A DNA stretch of 64,000 nt, taken from assembly GCA_013416435.1 (NCBI GenBank), contig JACCEN010000012.1, positions 106,868-170,867 of the forward strand, given 5' to 3'. Below, in pieces: positions 52,827 through 60,533 of this stretch. Positions within the stretch are counted from its first letter, which is position 1; every line of letters begins with the position of its first letter. The position numbers were made by a program, and so were the translations under genes. This DNA comes from Alcaligenaceae bacterium (lineage in GTDB: Bacteria; Pseudomonadota; Gammaproteobacteria; Burkholderiales; Burkholderiaceae_B). The notes below the pieces were generated by a model. The model worked only from the letters and a program-made list of their open reading frames with translations, had not been told where the DNA came from and ran no database searches.

Positions 52827-55754
52827 TCAGCCTCGCATCGCGCACATGATCAAGGATGCCGCGGCCGCCCCCAGCGAAGCCGCCGCGATCAGCCAAGGCA
52901 CCATGGGCCAGGTCGGCCAGATCGACGGCTGCTGCGCCTGCGCACCGGCCGGCACAGCCATCGGCGCTGCGGCCGGCTCGCCAAGCCGCTTCTGGAAGTT
53001 CTGGAAGAACTGCGCCGTCATTTTCGCGACGACGCCCTCCACCAGGCGCGCGCCGACCTGCGCCAGTTTCCCGCCTATATCGCCGGAGGCCTCGTAGTCC
53101 AGACGTGTGCCGCCGGACTCGGCATCGCTGACGCGGATGCGGATTTCCCCCTTGGCGAACCCGGCCGGGCCGGCATTGCCCTGCACCACCAGGCGGTATG
53201 AGTTCTGCTCGACGATATCCAGCATCTGCATGACCGACTTCATGCGCACGCTGACCGGCCCGATGCTGGACTTGACCACCATCTCGTAAGTATGGGGAGC
53301 CGTCTCGGCCATGCTTTGGCATCCAGGTATGGACGCCTTCAAGACTTCCGGGTCCATCAAGGCCGCCCACACTCGGTCGCGGCCGGCGCTCAACAGGTAA
53401 TCGCCCTGCACCTTCATCTCTTCACCTTTTTCTTTGTTGCGTGCCTGCTCCAGCAGCGCCGCCAAGTTCTTCATGGATATGGGAAGCGCCGTGACCGACA
53501 CCCCTGCGCCGGCAAGCGCCGACGAGACCGCATTGGCAATGGCGGCGCCGGTGGCAATGATGCCGCCCTCGCCCGCACCCTTGACGCCCAGCGGATTGCT
53601 GGGTGAGCGGGCCAGCTCCAGCGTGTCGCCGCGCACCATGGGAAAATCGGTGCTCGTGGGCAGCAGGTAGTCGGCGAACGTGCCCGTCAGCAATTGTCCG
53701 CTGCCGTCGTAGATGAACTCGTCCAGCAACGTGCCGCCCAGCCCCTGCACCGCCGCGCCTATGGTCTGGCCATGCACGATCTCGGGATTGATGACGCGGC
53801 CAAGGTCCTCGACACAGTAGTAGTCCAGCACCTCGACCTGCGCCGTGCCGGGATCGACCGCCACCTCGGCCATCTGCACGCCGAAAGTGTAGGTAAGCTG
53901 ATCCGACATGAACTTGGCGTTGACCTCGACCTCGCCGCGCTCGGTTGCGTCGGCATGGCCGGGAATGCCTTCGGCCAGCTGCACCAGGGTCAGCAGCTTG
54001 GCCCCATCGCGGGCGTCCACCACGCAGCCGTTGCGCCACGCCAGCGAGTCTTCGTCTCGGCCCAGCCTTTGCGCGCCGCGAGAAATCAAGCGCGCGCGCA
54101 TCAGGCGGGCCGCCTCGTGCGTGGCGGCACCGCTCATGACCGCGCTGCGGCTATGGTAGGCGCCGAAGCCCGTGTCGAGCAGCGTGGTGGAACCGTGATG
54201 CACGCGCACGGCCTGCATGGGAACGTCCAGGCATTCGGCCAGTACCTGGGCCATGGACGTTTCATGTCCCTGCCCGGCGCTGGATGCGCCCAGCGCCAGG
54301 TCGAAGCAGCCGTCGTGGCGCAGCGTAAGGCGCGCGTGCTCGCCCGGCCCGCCGCCGGTGGACTCGACGAAGCAAGCCAGGCCCAGACCGATGTAGCGGC
54401 CATCTTGCAGCGTGCCCGATCGCCGGCTGCGCAGCGCCCAATCGAATGCCTTCAAGGCGTGATCCAGCACCTGCGGGTATTGTCCCGAATCGTAGACGGC
54501 GGGGCCCATGCCGGGCACCAGCGCACCCGCGTCATAAGGCATCTGATCGGGGGGAATCAGGTTGGCGGAACGGATCGCGACAGGATCCATGCCCAGCCTG
54601 GCCGCCGCGATGTCGATGAGCCGCTCGCGAAAGAAGGTCGATTCGTAGCGGCCCGGGCCGCGATACGTGCCGGCGGGCGTTTTATTGGTGCAGACCGAAC
54701 GGACCTGGAACGATGTTGCAGCAATGCGGTAGGGTCCGGGCAGGAACTGCGTGCCCTTACCCGCCATCACCCCCGTGTTCGTCCGAACATAGGCGCCGTT
54801 ATCGGCCACCATGGTGCCGCGCATGCCGAGCATCGTACCGTCGCTGTCGAAGGCCAGGGCCAGATCGCAATAGGTTTCGCGCGAATGGTTCAGCGCCATC
54901 AGGCTCTCGCGCCGGTCTTCTATCCACTTGACCGGCCGTCCGACCTGGCGCGCCAGGTACGGTATGAGGAAGTCTTCCGGATAGAAGTCGCCGCGCACGC
55001 CAAAGCTGCCTCCCACGTCGCATTCGAGCATGTCGACGCGCTCCAGGGGCAGCGCCAGCATGTCCGCCAGAATGCGCCGGTTCGCGAAAGGAACCTTGGC
55101 CGCGCCCCACACCGTCATGTGTTCCAGGGACGCGTCCCATTCGGCGACCAGCCCCCGGCATTCCAGCGGCGCGGCGCTGTGCCGGTGCACATAGAAGCGT
55201 TCCTGCACGACCAGGTGGGCCTGATCGAACGCCAGGTCGATGTCTCCGAAGCCCACCTGATAGGACGTCGAGCTATTGCTGCCTTGCTCGGGATGCAGCA
55301 GGGTCTCGTCGCGCAGCGCCACTTGGGCATCGACAACAGGGGGCAGGGACTCGATATCGGGTACGACCCGCTCGGCCGCATCCTCGGCCAGGTAGGCGTC
55401 TTCGGCCACGACCACGGCGATCGGCTCGCCCACGTAGCGCACCCGATCGACCGCCAGCGGCTTCTGCAGGAAATGCTCCATGCCCGGCAAAGGGCAGGTA
55501 CGCTGGGGAATGTCCTTGAGCAGATCGGCGATATCGGCGCCCGTCACCACCACCAGTACACCCGGCATCGATGCCGCTTCGGCCGTGTCGATGCCGCGTA
55601 TCAAACCATGGGCAACGGGCGAGCGCACGACGCGGGCGTAGACCATGCCCGGCCGACGCAAGTCGTCCACATAATGGCCACGGCCGCTGACAAAACGAGG
55701 CGCTTCGCGGCGGGGCACCGCCTGGCCGATCATCTCATTGCTATTCATCTTCAT
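52827..55754 (-). CDS. Molybdenum hydroxylase large subunit fused to a CoxG-like SRPBCC domain
   Basis: A 975-residue protein. Residues about 1-780 are a xanthine-oxidase-family large subunit: AGTYRGPGRYES (form II type, lacking the CO-dehydrogenase Cys loop) and GVKGAGEGGI with the catalytic Glu. After residue 780 there is an SRPBCC/CoxG domain (VQGDYLLSAGRDRVWAALMDPE), a Pro/Ala linker and a C-terminal hydrophobic segment (WLIAAASLGAAAASLIM) that may anchor it in the membrane. It would hydroxylate the pyridine ring with water. An internal ATG at 53415-53417 with AAGGTG upstream could also yield CoxG alone. ATG 55754 overlaps the CoxS stop. Confidence 0.88.
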   Translation of the reverse strand: MKMNSNEMIGQAVPRREAPRFVSGRGHYVDDLRRPGMVYARVVRSPVAHGLIRGIDTAEAASMPGVLVVVTGADIADLLKDIPQRTCPLPGMEHFLQKPLAVDRVRYVGEPIAVVVAEDAYLAEDAAERVVPDIESLPPVVDAQVALRDETLLHPEQGSNSSTSYQVGFGDIDLAFDQAHLVVQERFYVHRHSAAPLECRGLVAEWDASLEHMTVWGAAKVPFANRRILADMLALPLERVDMLECDVGGSFGVRGDFYPEDFLIPYLARQVGRPVKWIEDRRESLMALNHSRETYCDLALAFDSDGTMLGMRGTMVADNGAYVRTNTGVMAGKGTQFLPGPYRIAATSFQVRSVCTNKTPAGTYRGPGRYESTFFRERLIDIAAARLGMDPVAIRSANLIPPDQMPYDAGALVPGMGPAVYDSGQYPQVLDHALKAFDWALRSRRSGTLQDGRYIGLGLACFVESTGGGPGEHARLTLRHDGCFDLALGASSAGQGHETSMAQVLAECLDVPMQAVRVHHGSTTLLDTGFGAYHSRSAVMSGAATHEAARLMRARLISRGAQRLGRDEDSLAWRNGCVVDARDGAKLLTLVQLAEGIPGHADATERGEVEVNAKFMSDQLTYTFGVQMAEVAVDPGTAQVEVLDYYCVEDLGRVINPEIVHGQTIGAAVQGLGGTLLDEFIYDGSGQLLTGTFADYLLPTSTDFPMVRGDTLELARSPSNPLGVKGAGEGGIIATGAAIANAVSSALAGAGVSVTALPISMKNLAALLEQARNKEKGEEMKVQGDYLLSAGRDRVWAALMDPEVLKASIPGCQSMAETAPHTYEMVVKSSIGPVSVRMKSVMQMLDIVEQNSYRLVVQGNAGPAGFAKGEIRIRVSDAESGGTRLDYEASGDIGGKLAQVGARLVEGVVAKMTAQFFQNFQKRLGEPAAAPMAVPAGAQAQQPSIWPTWPMVPWLIAAASLGAAAASLIMCAMRG

Positions 55755-56263
55755 TTCGCGCCTGGCCTGTCGATGGCGCCAGATGATTCCAGGTTGCGGC
55801 GCCGGCCCTCTTCCATGACCGCCTCCACAATGGGCAGGTATCCCGTACATCGGCAGATGTTGCCGGACATGGCCTCCCGCACCGATTCCGCATCGACCGG
55901 TTCGCCGCGCGCCAGAAAGGCTTCGGCAGTCACGATCATTCCCGGCGTGCAGAAGCCGCATTGCATCGCATGGTGGCCGCAAAAGCTCTGTTGCAGCGGG
56001 GACAGCCCATCTTCCGGCGTCAGGCCCTCTATGGTCGTGAGCTCGCAACCCTGCGCCTGCACCGCGAACATCAGGCAGGCACGCGCGGTTTCCCCATTCA
56101 GCAATATCGTGCACGCGCCACAGACACCGTGCTCGCAACCGACGTGGGTTCCCGTCAAACCAAGATCCTGGCGCAGAAAATCCGCCAGCAGCAGGCGGGC
56201 CGGCACCTGGCGTGAGACCACCTGGCCGTTCACCACCAGGTCTATGCTGTGGGTTTCATTCAT
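55751..56263 (-). CDS. Molybdenum hydroxylase 2Fe-2S subunit (CoxS-like)
   Basis: A 170-residue small subunit with a plant-type ferredoxin domain (GCEHGVCGACTILLNG) and a second [2Fe-2S] helical domain (CGFCTPGMI and NICRCTGYLPI). All eight cluster cysteines are present. It passes electrons from the molybdenum centre to the FAD subunit. ATG 56263 has GGAGC upstream; an earlier TTG is rejected. Its start overlaps the CoxM stop and its stop overlaps the large-subunit start, both ATGA. Confidence 0.93.
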   Translation of the reverse strand: MNETHSIDLVVNGQVVSRQVPARLLLADFLRQDLGLTGTHVGCEHGVCGACTILLNGETARACLMFAVQAQGCELTTIEGLTPEDGLSPLQQSFCGHHAMQCGFCTPGMIVTAEAFLARGEPVDAESVREAMSGNICRCTGYLPIVEAVMEEGRRRNLESSGAIDRPGAK

Positions 56264-57261
56264 TGATTGCTCCAAGTGGGGGTCGAGGGGTAAGACCCCA
56301 TACGGGGTCTTACCCCGCTGCGAAAGGGGTCAGACCCGCCGGGTCTGACCCCAGCCGTTGCCTCGTTGGCGTGAAAGGAGGGGTCAGACCCCGTACGGGG
56401 TCTGACCCCAGCCCCGGCGAGTGCGCGGGTAACGCAGCTGTGCACCAGATGGCAGCGCTGGTCCGCGCTGGCATGCATGTCGGAGCGCGGGTCGACCGAT
56501 GCCGCGGCCGACAAGCCGATGAGCTCCGTGTCGATGTCGGCGACGCCGCGGCCGATCAGGGTGGACAGCGCCGCATCCAGGCGCCGCGCCCGGTCTTCCA
56601 CGGCAAACACGGCCAGTCTTCCCGCCTGCACCACGCCGTTCTCGTCGACGCTCAGCCCGACCAGGGCGCCCGCCAGGGCGAAGTCGCCTCGCCGGCGCGC
56701 GATTTCGTGAAAGCCCCAGCGCCACCCGCCCAGCGGGGCCGGAAAACGTATCCGGCTCAGTATTTCGCCGGGTTCGAGCGCCGTCTCGTAGACGCCCCTG
56801 ACAAAGTCGTCGGCCGCGACGACACGTTCGCCTTGCGGGCCGGCCAAAGACATTTCCGCATCCAGCAACAGACAGACAGCAGCCCACTCGGCGGCGGGAT
56901 CCGCATGGCACAGGCTGCCGCCGATGGTGCCCCGGTTGCGTATCTGTTCATGGGCGACATGCCGTACCGCCAGCCCGATCGCGGGCCAGCCCGATTTGAC
57001 ACGCTCATCGCGCAGGAATCGATTATGTGCGACCATGGCGCCGGCGACCAGCCTGCCATCACCGTCGAGCTCCAGCGCTGACAACTCCTTGACGCCGGCC
57101 AGGTCCACCAGCATGCCCGGCGTGGCCATGCGCAGATTCATGGCCGGCACCAGGCTCTGGCCGCCGGCAATGACCCGGGCGTCATCCGGATGCTGCCGCA
57201 GCAGTTCCAGTGCCTCTTCAATGCCGGCGGGACGCCGATAGACAAAAGCGCTTGGTTTCAC
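56260..57261 (-). CDS. Molybdenum hydroxylase FAD subunit (CoxM-like) with repeat-encoded tail
   Basis: A 333-residue protein. Residues 1-285 are a normal CoxM/FAD-binding subunit: VIAGGQSLVPAMNLR and RNRGTIGGSLCHADPA bind FAD, and PRSDMHASADQRCHL is the usual C-terminal motif. Residues about 286-333 are encoded by three palindromic elements and their spacers, giving three related ten-residue units of the form GVRPRTGSDP. The tail ends in an ATGA overlap with coxS, so the read-through keeps translational coupling. It starts two bases downstream of the Bug gene. Confidence 0.9.
   Translation of the reverse strand: MKPSAFVYRRPAGIEEALELLRQHPDDARVIAGGQSLVPAMNLRMATPGMLVDLAGVKELSALELDGDGRLVAGAMVAHNRFLRDERVKSGWPAIGLAVRHVAHEQIRNRGTIGGSLCHADPAAEWAAVCLLLDAEMSLAGPQGERVVAADDFVRGVYETALEPGEILSRIRFPAPLGGWRWGFHEIARRRGDFALAGALVGLSVDENGVVQAGRLAVFAVEDRARRLDAALSTLIGRGVADIDTELIGLSAAASVDPRSDMHASADQRCHLVHSCVTRALAGAGVRPRTGSDPSFHANEATAGVRPGGSDPFRSGVRPRMGSYPSTPTWSNQ
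56287..56409. repeat. Three palindromic elements inside the coxM 3' end
   Basis: Copies at 56287-56316 (GGGGTAAG variant with matching change), 56326-56352 (short) and 56380-56409 (standard), all read in the same frame on the minus strand. They encode the 48-residue tail of the CoxM-like protein. Confidence 0.95.
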
Positions 57262-57263
57262 GA

Positions 57264-58238
57264 TCAGTTGGCCTTGAGGCCCATCTTGTCGACGATGGGA
57301 CTGAACATTTCGACTTCACGCGCATAGCGCGCGGCGGCTTCGGCCGGCGGCATGCCTTCGGGCTTGATGCCCATGGTGCCCAGCTTCTCGGTGACTTCAG
57401 GAGAATGCAGGACCGCATGCAGCTCCTTCTGCAGGTAATCGGTGATCGCGGCCGGGGTTCCCTTGGGCGCCGCCACGGCGGAATACAGCGAGAAGTCAAA
57501 GCCCGGATAGCCGGACTCGGCAAGCGTGGGCACGTCGGGCAGGATCGGATTGCGTTCGGCGGACGTCACCGCCAGCGCCTTCGCCCGCCCCGAAGCAACC
57601 AGCGGCGCGCCGGGGCCGATGTCGGAGCTGAAAAGCTGCGTATTCCCCGCGAGCAATGCCTGCGCCGCTTCCGACGAACCCTTGTACGGAATCTGGGTCA
57701 GCTTGATGTCGGCAATCGATGCGAAGTATTCGGTGGGCACCTGCGAAGAATAGCCAAACGAGCCGTAATTGAGTTCACCCGGTTTTTCCTTGGCGTACTT
57801 GACCAGGTCCTTCACGGTATCGAACGGCTCTTTGACGCCCGCCAAGATAACCAGCGGATAGGAACCCAGGATGGTGACAGGCTCGAAATCCTTGACCGGG
57901 TCGTAGGGCAAATTGTTCTGCGTGATGGGGTTGAAGACCATGGGCCCGCTGCCGCCCACCAATAGCGTGTAGCCATCAGGCTTGGCGCGCGCAACGTACT
58001 GCGCGGCGATGATGCCGCTGGCGCCCGCCTTGTTCTCGACGACCACCGTCTGCCCGATACGCTTGGACAGCTCGGCCCCGACCAGGCGCGCAACGAGGTC
58101 CGTGCCCCCGCCCGGTGCGAACGACACAACGAAGCGCACGGGTTCGTTGGGATAGCCATCCGGGCCATTTCCCGCCAATGCGATGCCACCGACGGCGAGC
58201 AGGGTCGCCGCGACGATCGCTTTCTTCATCTTCTTCAT
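57264..58238 (-). CDS. TTT-family periplasmic receptor (Bug)
   Basis: A 324-residue TctC/Bug receptor with a signal peptide (MKKMKKAIVAATLLAVGGIALAG in pattern), VRFVVSFAPGGGTDLVAR and VVVENKAGASGIIA. AAGGG lies upstream of ATG 58238. It sits inside the pyridine operon between the FAD monooxygenase and coxM genes, so a pyridine carboxylate is its likely ligand. Confidence 0.92.
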   Translation of the reverse strand: MKKMKKAIVAATLLAVGGIALAGNGPDGYPNEPVRFVVSFAPGGGTDLVARLVGAELSKRIGQTVVVENKAGASGIIAAQYVARAKPDGYTLLVGGSGPMVFNPITQNNLPYDPVKDFEPVTILGSYPLVILAGVKEPFDTVKDLVKYAKEKPGELNYGSFGYSSQVPTEYFASIADIKLTQIPYKGSSEAAQALLAGNTQLFSSDIGPGAPLVASGRAKALAVTSAERNPILPDVPTLAESGYPGFDFSLYSAVAAPKGTPAAITDYLQKELHAVLHSPEVTEKLGTMGIKPEGMPPAEAAARYAREVEMFSPIVDKMGLKAN

Positions 58239-58297
58239 GATTTACCCTTCATTTCTAGTGGTTGATGCAAAACGTGGCCCGCACGCGGCGACGCGGG

Positions 58298-59503
58298 TCA
58301 ATCCAGCGGCACATTCACGGCGTCGTAAGACAGAATCCATTCGTAGCGATCCCGTATCTTTTCCGATGCCCATTCCGTATTGACGTAGTCGTCGGCCGTG
58401 TCGGGATCGAGCAGCGCATGATTGTGAAACCGGCCCAGATTCTCGGACGACTTCCTGACGATCTGCGTCGTGCGTTCCTTGCGCGCCTTTTCGTAGCGCC
58501 GCAGCGCTTCCGGCACGTCGTCGAACTGGCTCAGGGCGCGGGCCAGCACCATGCCGTCCTCGATGGCCATGTTGGCGCCTTGCGCCAGATAGGGCAGCGT
58601 GGCGTGGCAGGCGTCGCCCATCAGCGTGACGCGGCCCTTGGTCCATTGCGGCAGCGGTTCGCGCAGGAACAGCGCCCATTTGTACGGAATCTCTATCTGG
58701 CTGACGATGGTCTGGATATCATTGTGCCAGCCCGCATAGTCGGCCCGCAGTTCTTCTACGCTGCCTTCCTCCGTCCAGGATTCGCCCGCCCAGTCGTCAC
58801 GCTCGACGTGGCCCACGAAGTTCAGCAAACGCCCCGACCGCAGCGGATACAGAATGACGTGCCCATTGGGACCGATCCAATTGACGCCCACAGGCCGACG
58901 CAGATGTTCCGGCAAGCGTTCAATGTCGATGATGCCGCGCCAGCAGCACCCGCCCGTGAACTTGGGTTGATCGGGGCCGAACATGGCCTTGCGCGTGGCC
59001 GAATGCAGGCCGTCCGCGCCCACCAGCACGTCGCCCCGGATGCGTCTGCCGTCCTGCAAGATCAAGGTCACGCCATCCGCATCCTGCTCGAAACCGGCCA
59101 CCCGGCTGTTGACCATGCACGCATCGGGCTTGATTTCACGCACGGCCTCGAGCAGCATGGAATGCAGGTCGGCGCGGTGCATCATCAAATAAGGAACGCC
59201 ATAGCGGTCCATCGACTCTTTGCCCAGGTTGAACAGCGGCCAGGTCTTGCCCGTATTCCAGACGCGTACTTCTTTGGCCTGGGCATCCACACCCAGGCGC
59301 TTGGCCGGCTCTTCCAGCCCCAGCTCATACAGTACCCGCACCCCGTTGGGCCCCAGCTGGACCCCGGCGCCGATCTCTTTCAGTTCCTGAGCCTGCTCGA
59401 AGACGGACACATCGAAACCACGCCGCAGCAAGGCCAGCGCCGCCGTCAAGCCGCCGATGCCGCCACCGGCAATCAATACATGCTTTTTTTGCTGCATGGT
59501 CAT
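58298..59503 (-). CDS. FAD-dependent aromatic monooxygenase (salicylate/6-hydroxynicotinate hydroxylase-like)
   Basis: A 401-residue class A flavoprotein: LIAGGGIGGLTAAL (FAD), VGADGLHSATR (DG motif) and MGDACHATLPYLAQGANMAIED. By position in the operon it should make 2,5-dihydroxypyridine from a hydroxylated pyridine carboxylate, as NicC does. The segment corresponding to NicC GAGIHIGPN, with a catalytic His, is GAGVQLGPN here (Gln49), as in 3-hydroxybenzoate 6-hydroxylase-type enzymes, so orthology to NicC is doubtful. ATG 59503 overlaps the NicF-like stop (ATGA). Confidence 0.85.
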   Translation of the reverse strand: MTMQQKKHVLIAGGGIGGLTAALALLRRGFDVSVFEQAQELKEIGAGVQLGPNGVRVLYELGLEEPAKRLGVDAQAKEVRVWNTGKTWPLFNLGKESMDRYGVPYLMMHRADLHSMLLEAVREIKPDACMVNSRVAGFEQDADGVTLILQDGRRIRGDVLVGADGLHSATRKAMFGPDQPKFTGGCCWRGIIDIERLPEHLRRPVGVNWIGPNGHVILYPLRSGRLLNFVGHVERDDWAGESWTEEGSVEELRADYAGWHNDIQTIVSQIEIPYKWALFLREPLPQWTKGRVTLMGDACHATLPYLAQGANMAIEDGMVLARALSQFDDVPEALRRYEKARKERTTQIVRKSSENLGRFHNHALLDPDTADDYVNTEWASEKIRDRYEWILSYDAVNVPLD

Positions 59504-60216
59504 GCTCCCCGCCCCTGCGCGGCCGGTATCAAGGCCAGCATTTCGTCGGTGGACATCACGTCGGCATACTTGCTGTTCATGTCGAACAGATTGACCGCGT
59601 GAGAGGTTTGCGACCGGTCGAAAACGGCGTCATGCGGAACGATGACGTGATAGCCGTAAGACGAGGCATCGACCGCGGATGCGCGCACACAGCCGCTGGT
59701 GGTGGTGCCTGTGACCACAACGCAGTTGGCGTTCTGGGTGGTCAGGTAGCTGACCAGCGGCGTGCCGAAGAAGGCGCTGGCATGATGCTTGGGCAGCAGG
59801 ATATCGCCCGGTTGCGGCGCGCACTCCTTGACCATTTCATAGCCTTGCCGCGGTATGGACATGATGCCCGGCGCCTTGTCGGCAAAGCGCTGGCCGTCGT
59901 GGTTTTCCTTGAAAGCCACGTGCGGAAAAATGACCGGCAGCTTGTGCTGCCGGAAGGCCTGGATGAGCCGCGCGATATGCGGCACGGCGCGCCAGCCATA
60001 TTCGCCGCAGCTGGTCGGATACTCGCGCTTTATCGACTCCATGATGGGCAGTCGTTCGTGCCCGACCGAGCGGTATTGCACATCGATCACCAGCAAGGCC
60101 GGCCTGATTTCCCCCTGGAACCGCTTGCCGAACCCCGCCGCCTGATAAATCGACAGCTCTTCTTCCGTGACCACATCCTGCCATGGCAGTGTTCGACCTT
60201 CATTAAACGTATCCAT
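59500..60216 (-). CDS. nicF: Isochorismatase-family maleamate amidohydrolase-like
   Basis: A 238-residue cysteine hydrolase. The triad is visible as Asp45 (LLVIDVQ), Lys143 (LLPKHHASAF) and Cys176 (TGTTTSGCVRAS). In the nicotinate pathway NicF hydrolyses maleamate to maleate and ammonia; the adjacent nicX and nicD homologues support that role. N-carbamoylsarcosine amidase is the closest other possibility. It is the first gene of the minus-strand pyridine operon. Confidence 0.82.
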   Translation of the reverse strand: MDTFNEGRTLPWQDVVTEEELSIYQAAGFGKRFQGEIRPALLVIDVQYRSVGHERLPIMESIKREYPTSCGEYGWRAVPHIARLIQAFRQHKLPVIFPHVAFKENHDGQRFADKAPGIMSIPRQGYEMVKECAPQPGDILLPKHHASAFFGTPLVSYLTTQNANCVVVTGTTTSGCVRASAVDASSYGYHVIVPHDAVFDRSQTSHAVNLFDMNSKYADVMSTDEMLALIPAAQGRGA

Positions 60217-60285
60217 TTCACCCTCTAGTTACCCGTGGCGGCGCGCCACCACAATCGGCCTGCACGGCCTTGCAAAACATTTTGT

Positions 60286-60429
60286 TCACACATGAGAACA
60301 ATCATTCATACACAGGAATATTTTAAGAGCGCAGAAATCGACGCGTCAAGCTGTTTTTCGGCTTGACCCTGTTCCGTACAGCGGATTACTATATTCTCAC
60401 ATGAGAACAGTCATTCATGTGTATGAATA
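60286..60429. promoter_or_regulatory. Two 36-bp direct repeats with internal symmetry (putative IclR operators)
   Basis: The 317-base gap between nicF (60216) and the Bug gene (60534) holds two copies, 60286-60321 and 60394-60429, about 108 bp apart. Both contain CACATGAGAACA and TCATTCAT. Copy 2 has two inverted repeats: TTCTC, four bases, GAGAA and ATTCAT, four bases, ATGAAT. Copy 1 is a weaker match of the same arrangement. The place suggests an operator pair controlling both divergent operons. The rest of the gap holds two palindromic elements and nothing else visible. Confidence 0.6.
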
Positions 60430-60434
60430 AATAA

Positions 60435-60514
60435 GGGGTCAGACCCCGTACGGGGTCTGACCCCATTGCTGAATGATTAACGAAGGGGTCCGACCCTGAA
60501 TGGGGTCGGACCCC
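60435..60514. repeat. Two palindromic elements upstream of the Bug gene
   Basis: Copies at 60435-60464 (standard) and 60485-60514 (variant: arm GGGGTCCGACCC, other arm changed to match). They lie between the putative operator and the start of the Bug gene at 60534, so they would be in its 5' untranslated region. Confidence 0.95.
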
Positions 60515-60533
60515 TCTGCGATAGGAGATCTTG

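Noticed and set aside
53694-56348. An 884-codon open frame on the plus strand
   Set aside because: It is antisense to the molybdenum hydroxylase genes, has no family motif, and arises from GC-rich third positions.
58298-59503. Naming the monooxygenase nicC
   Set aside because: The operon position fits, but the catalytic His of NicC is Gln and the sequence reads closer to salicylate and 3-hydroxybenzoate hydroxylases.
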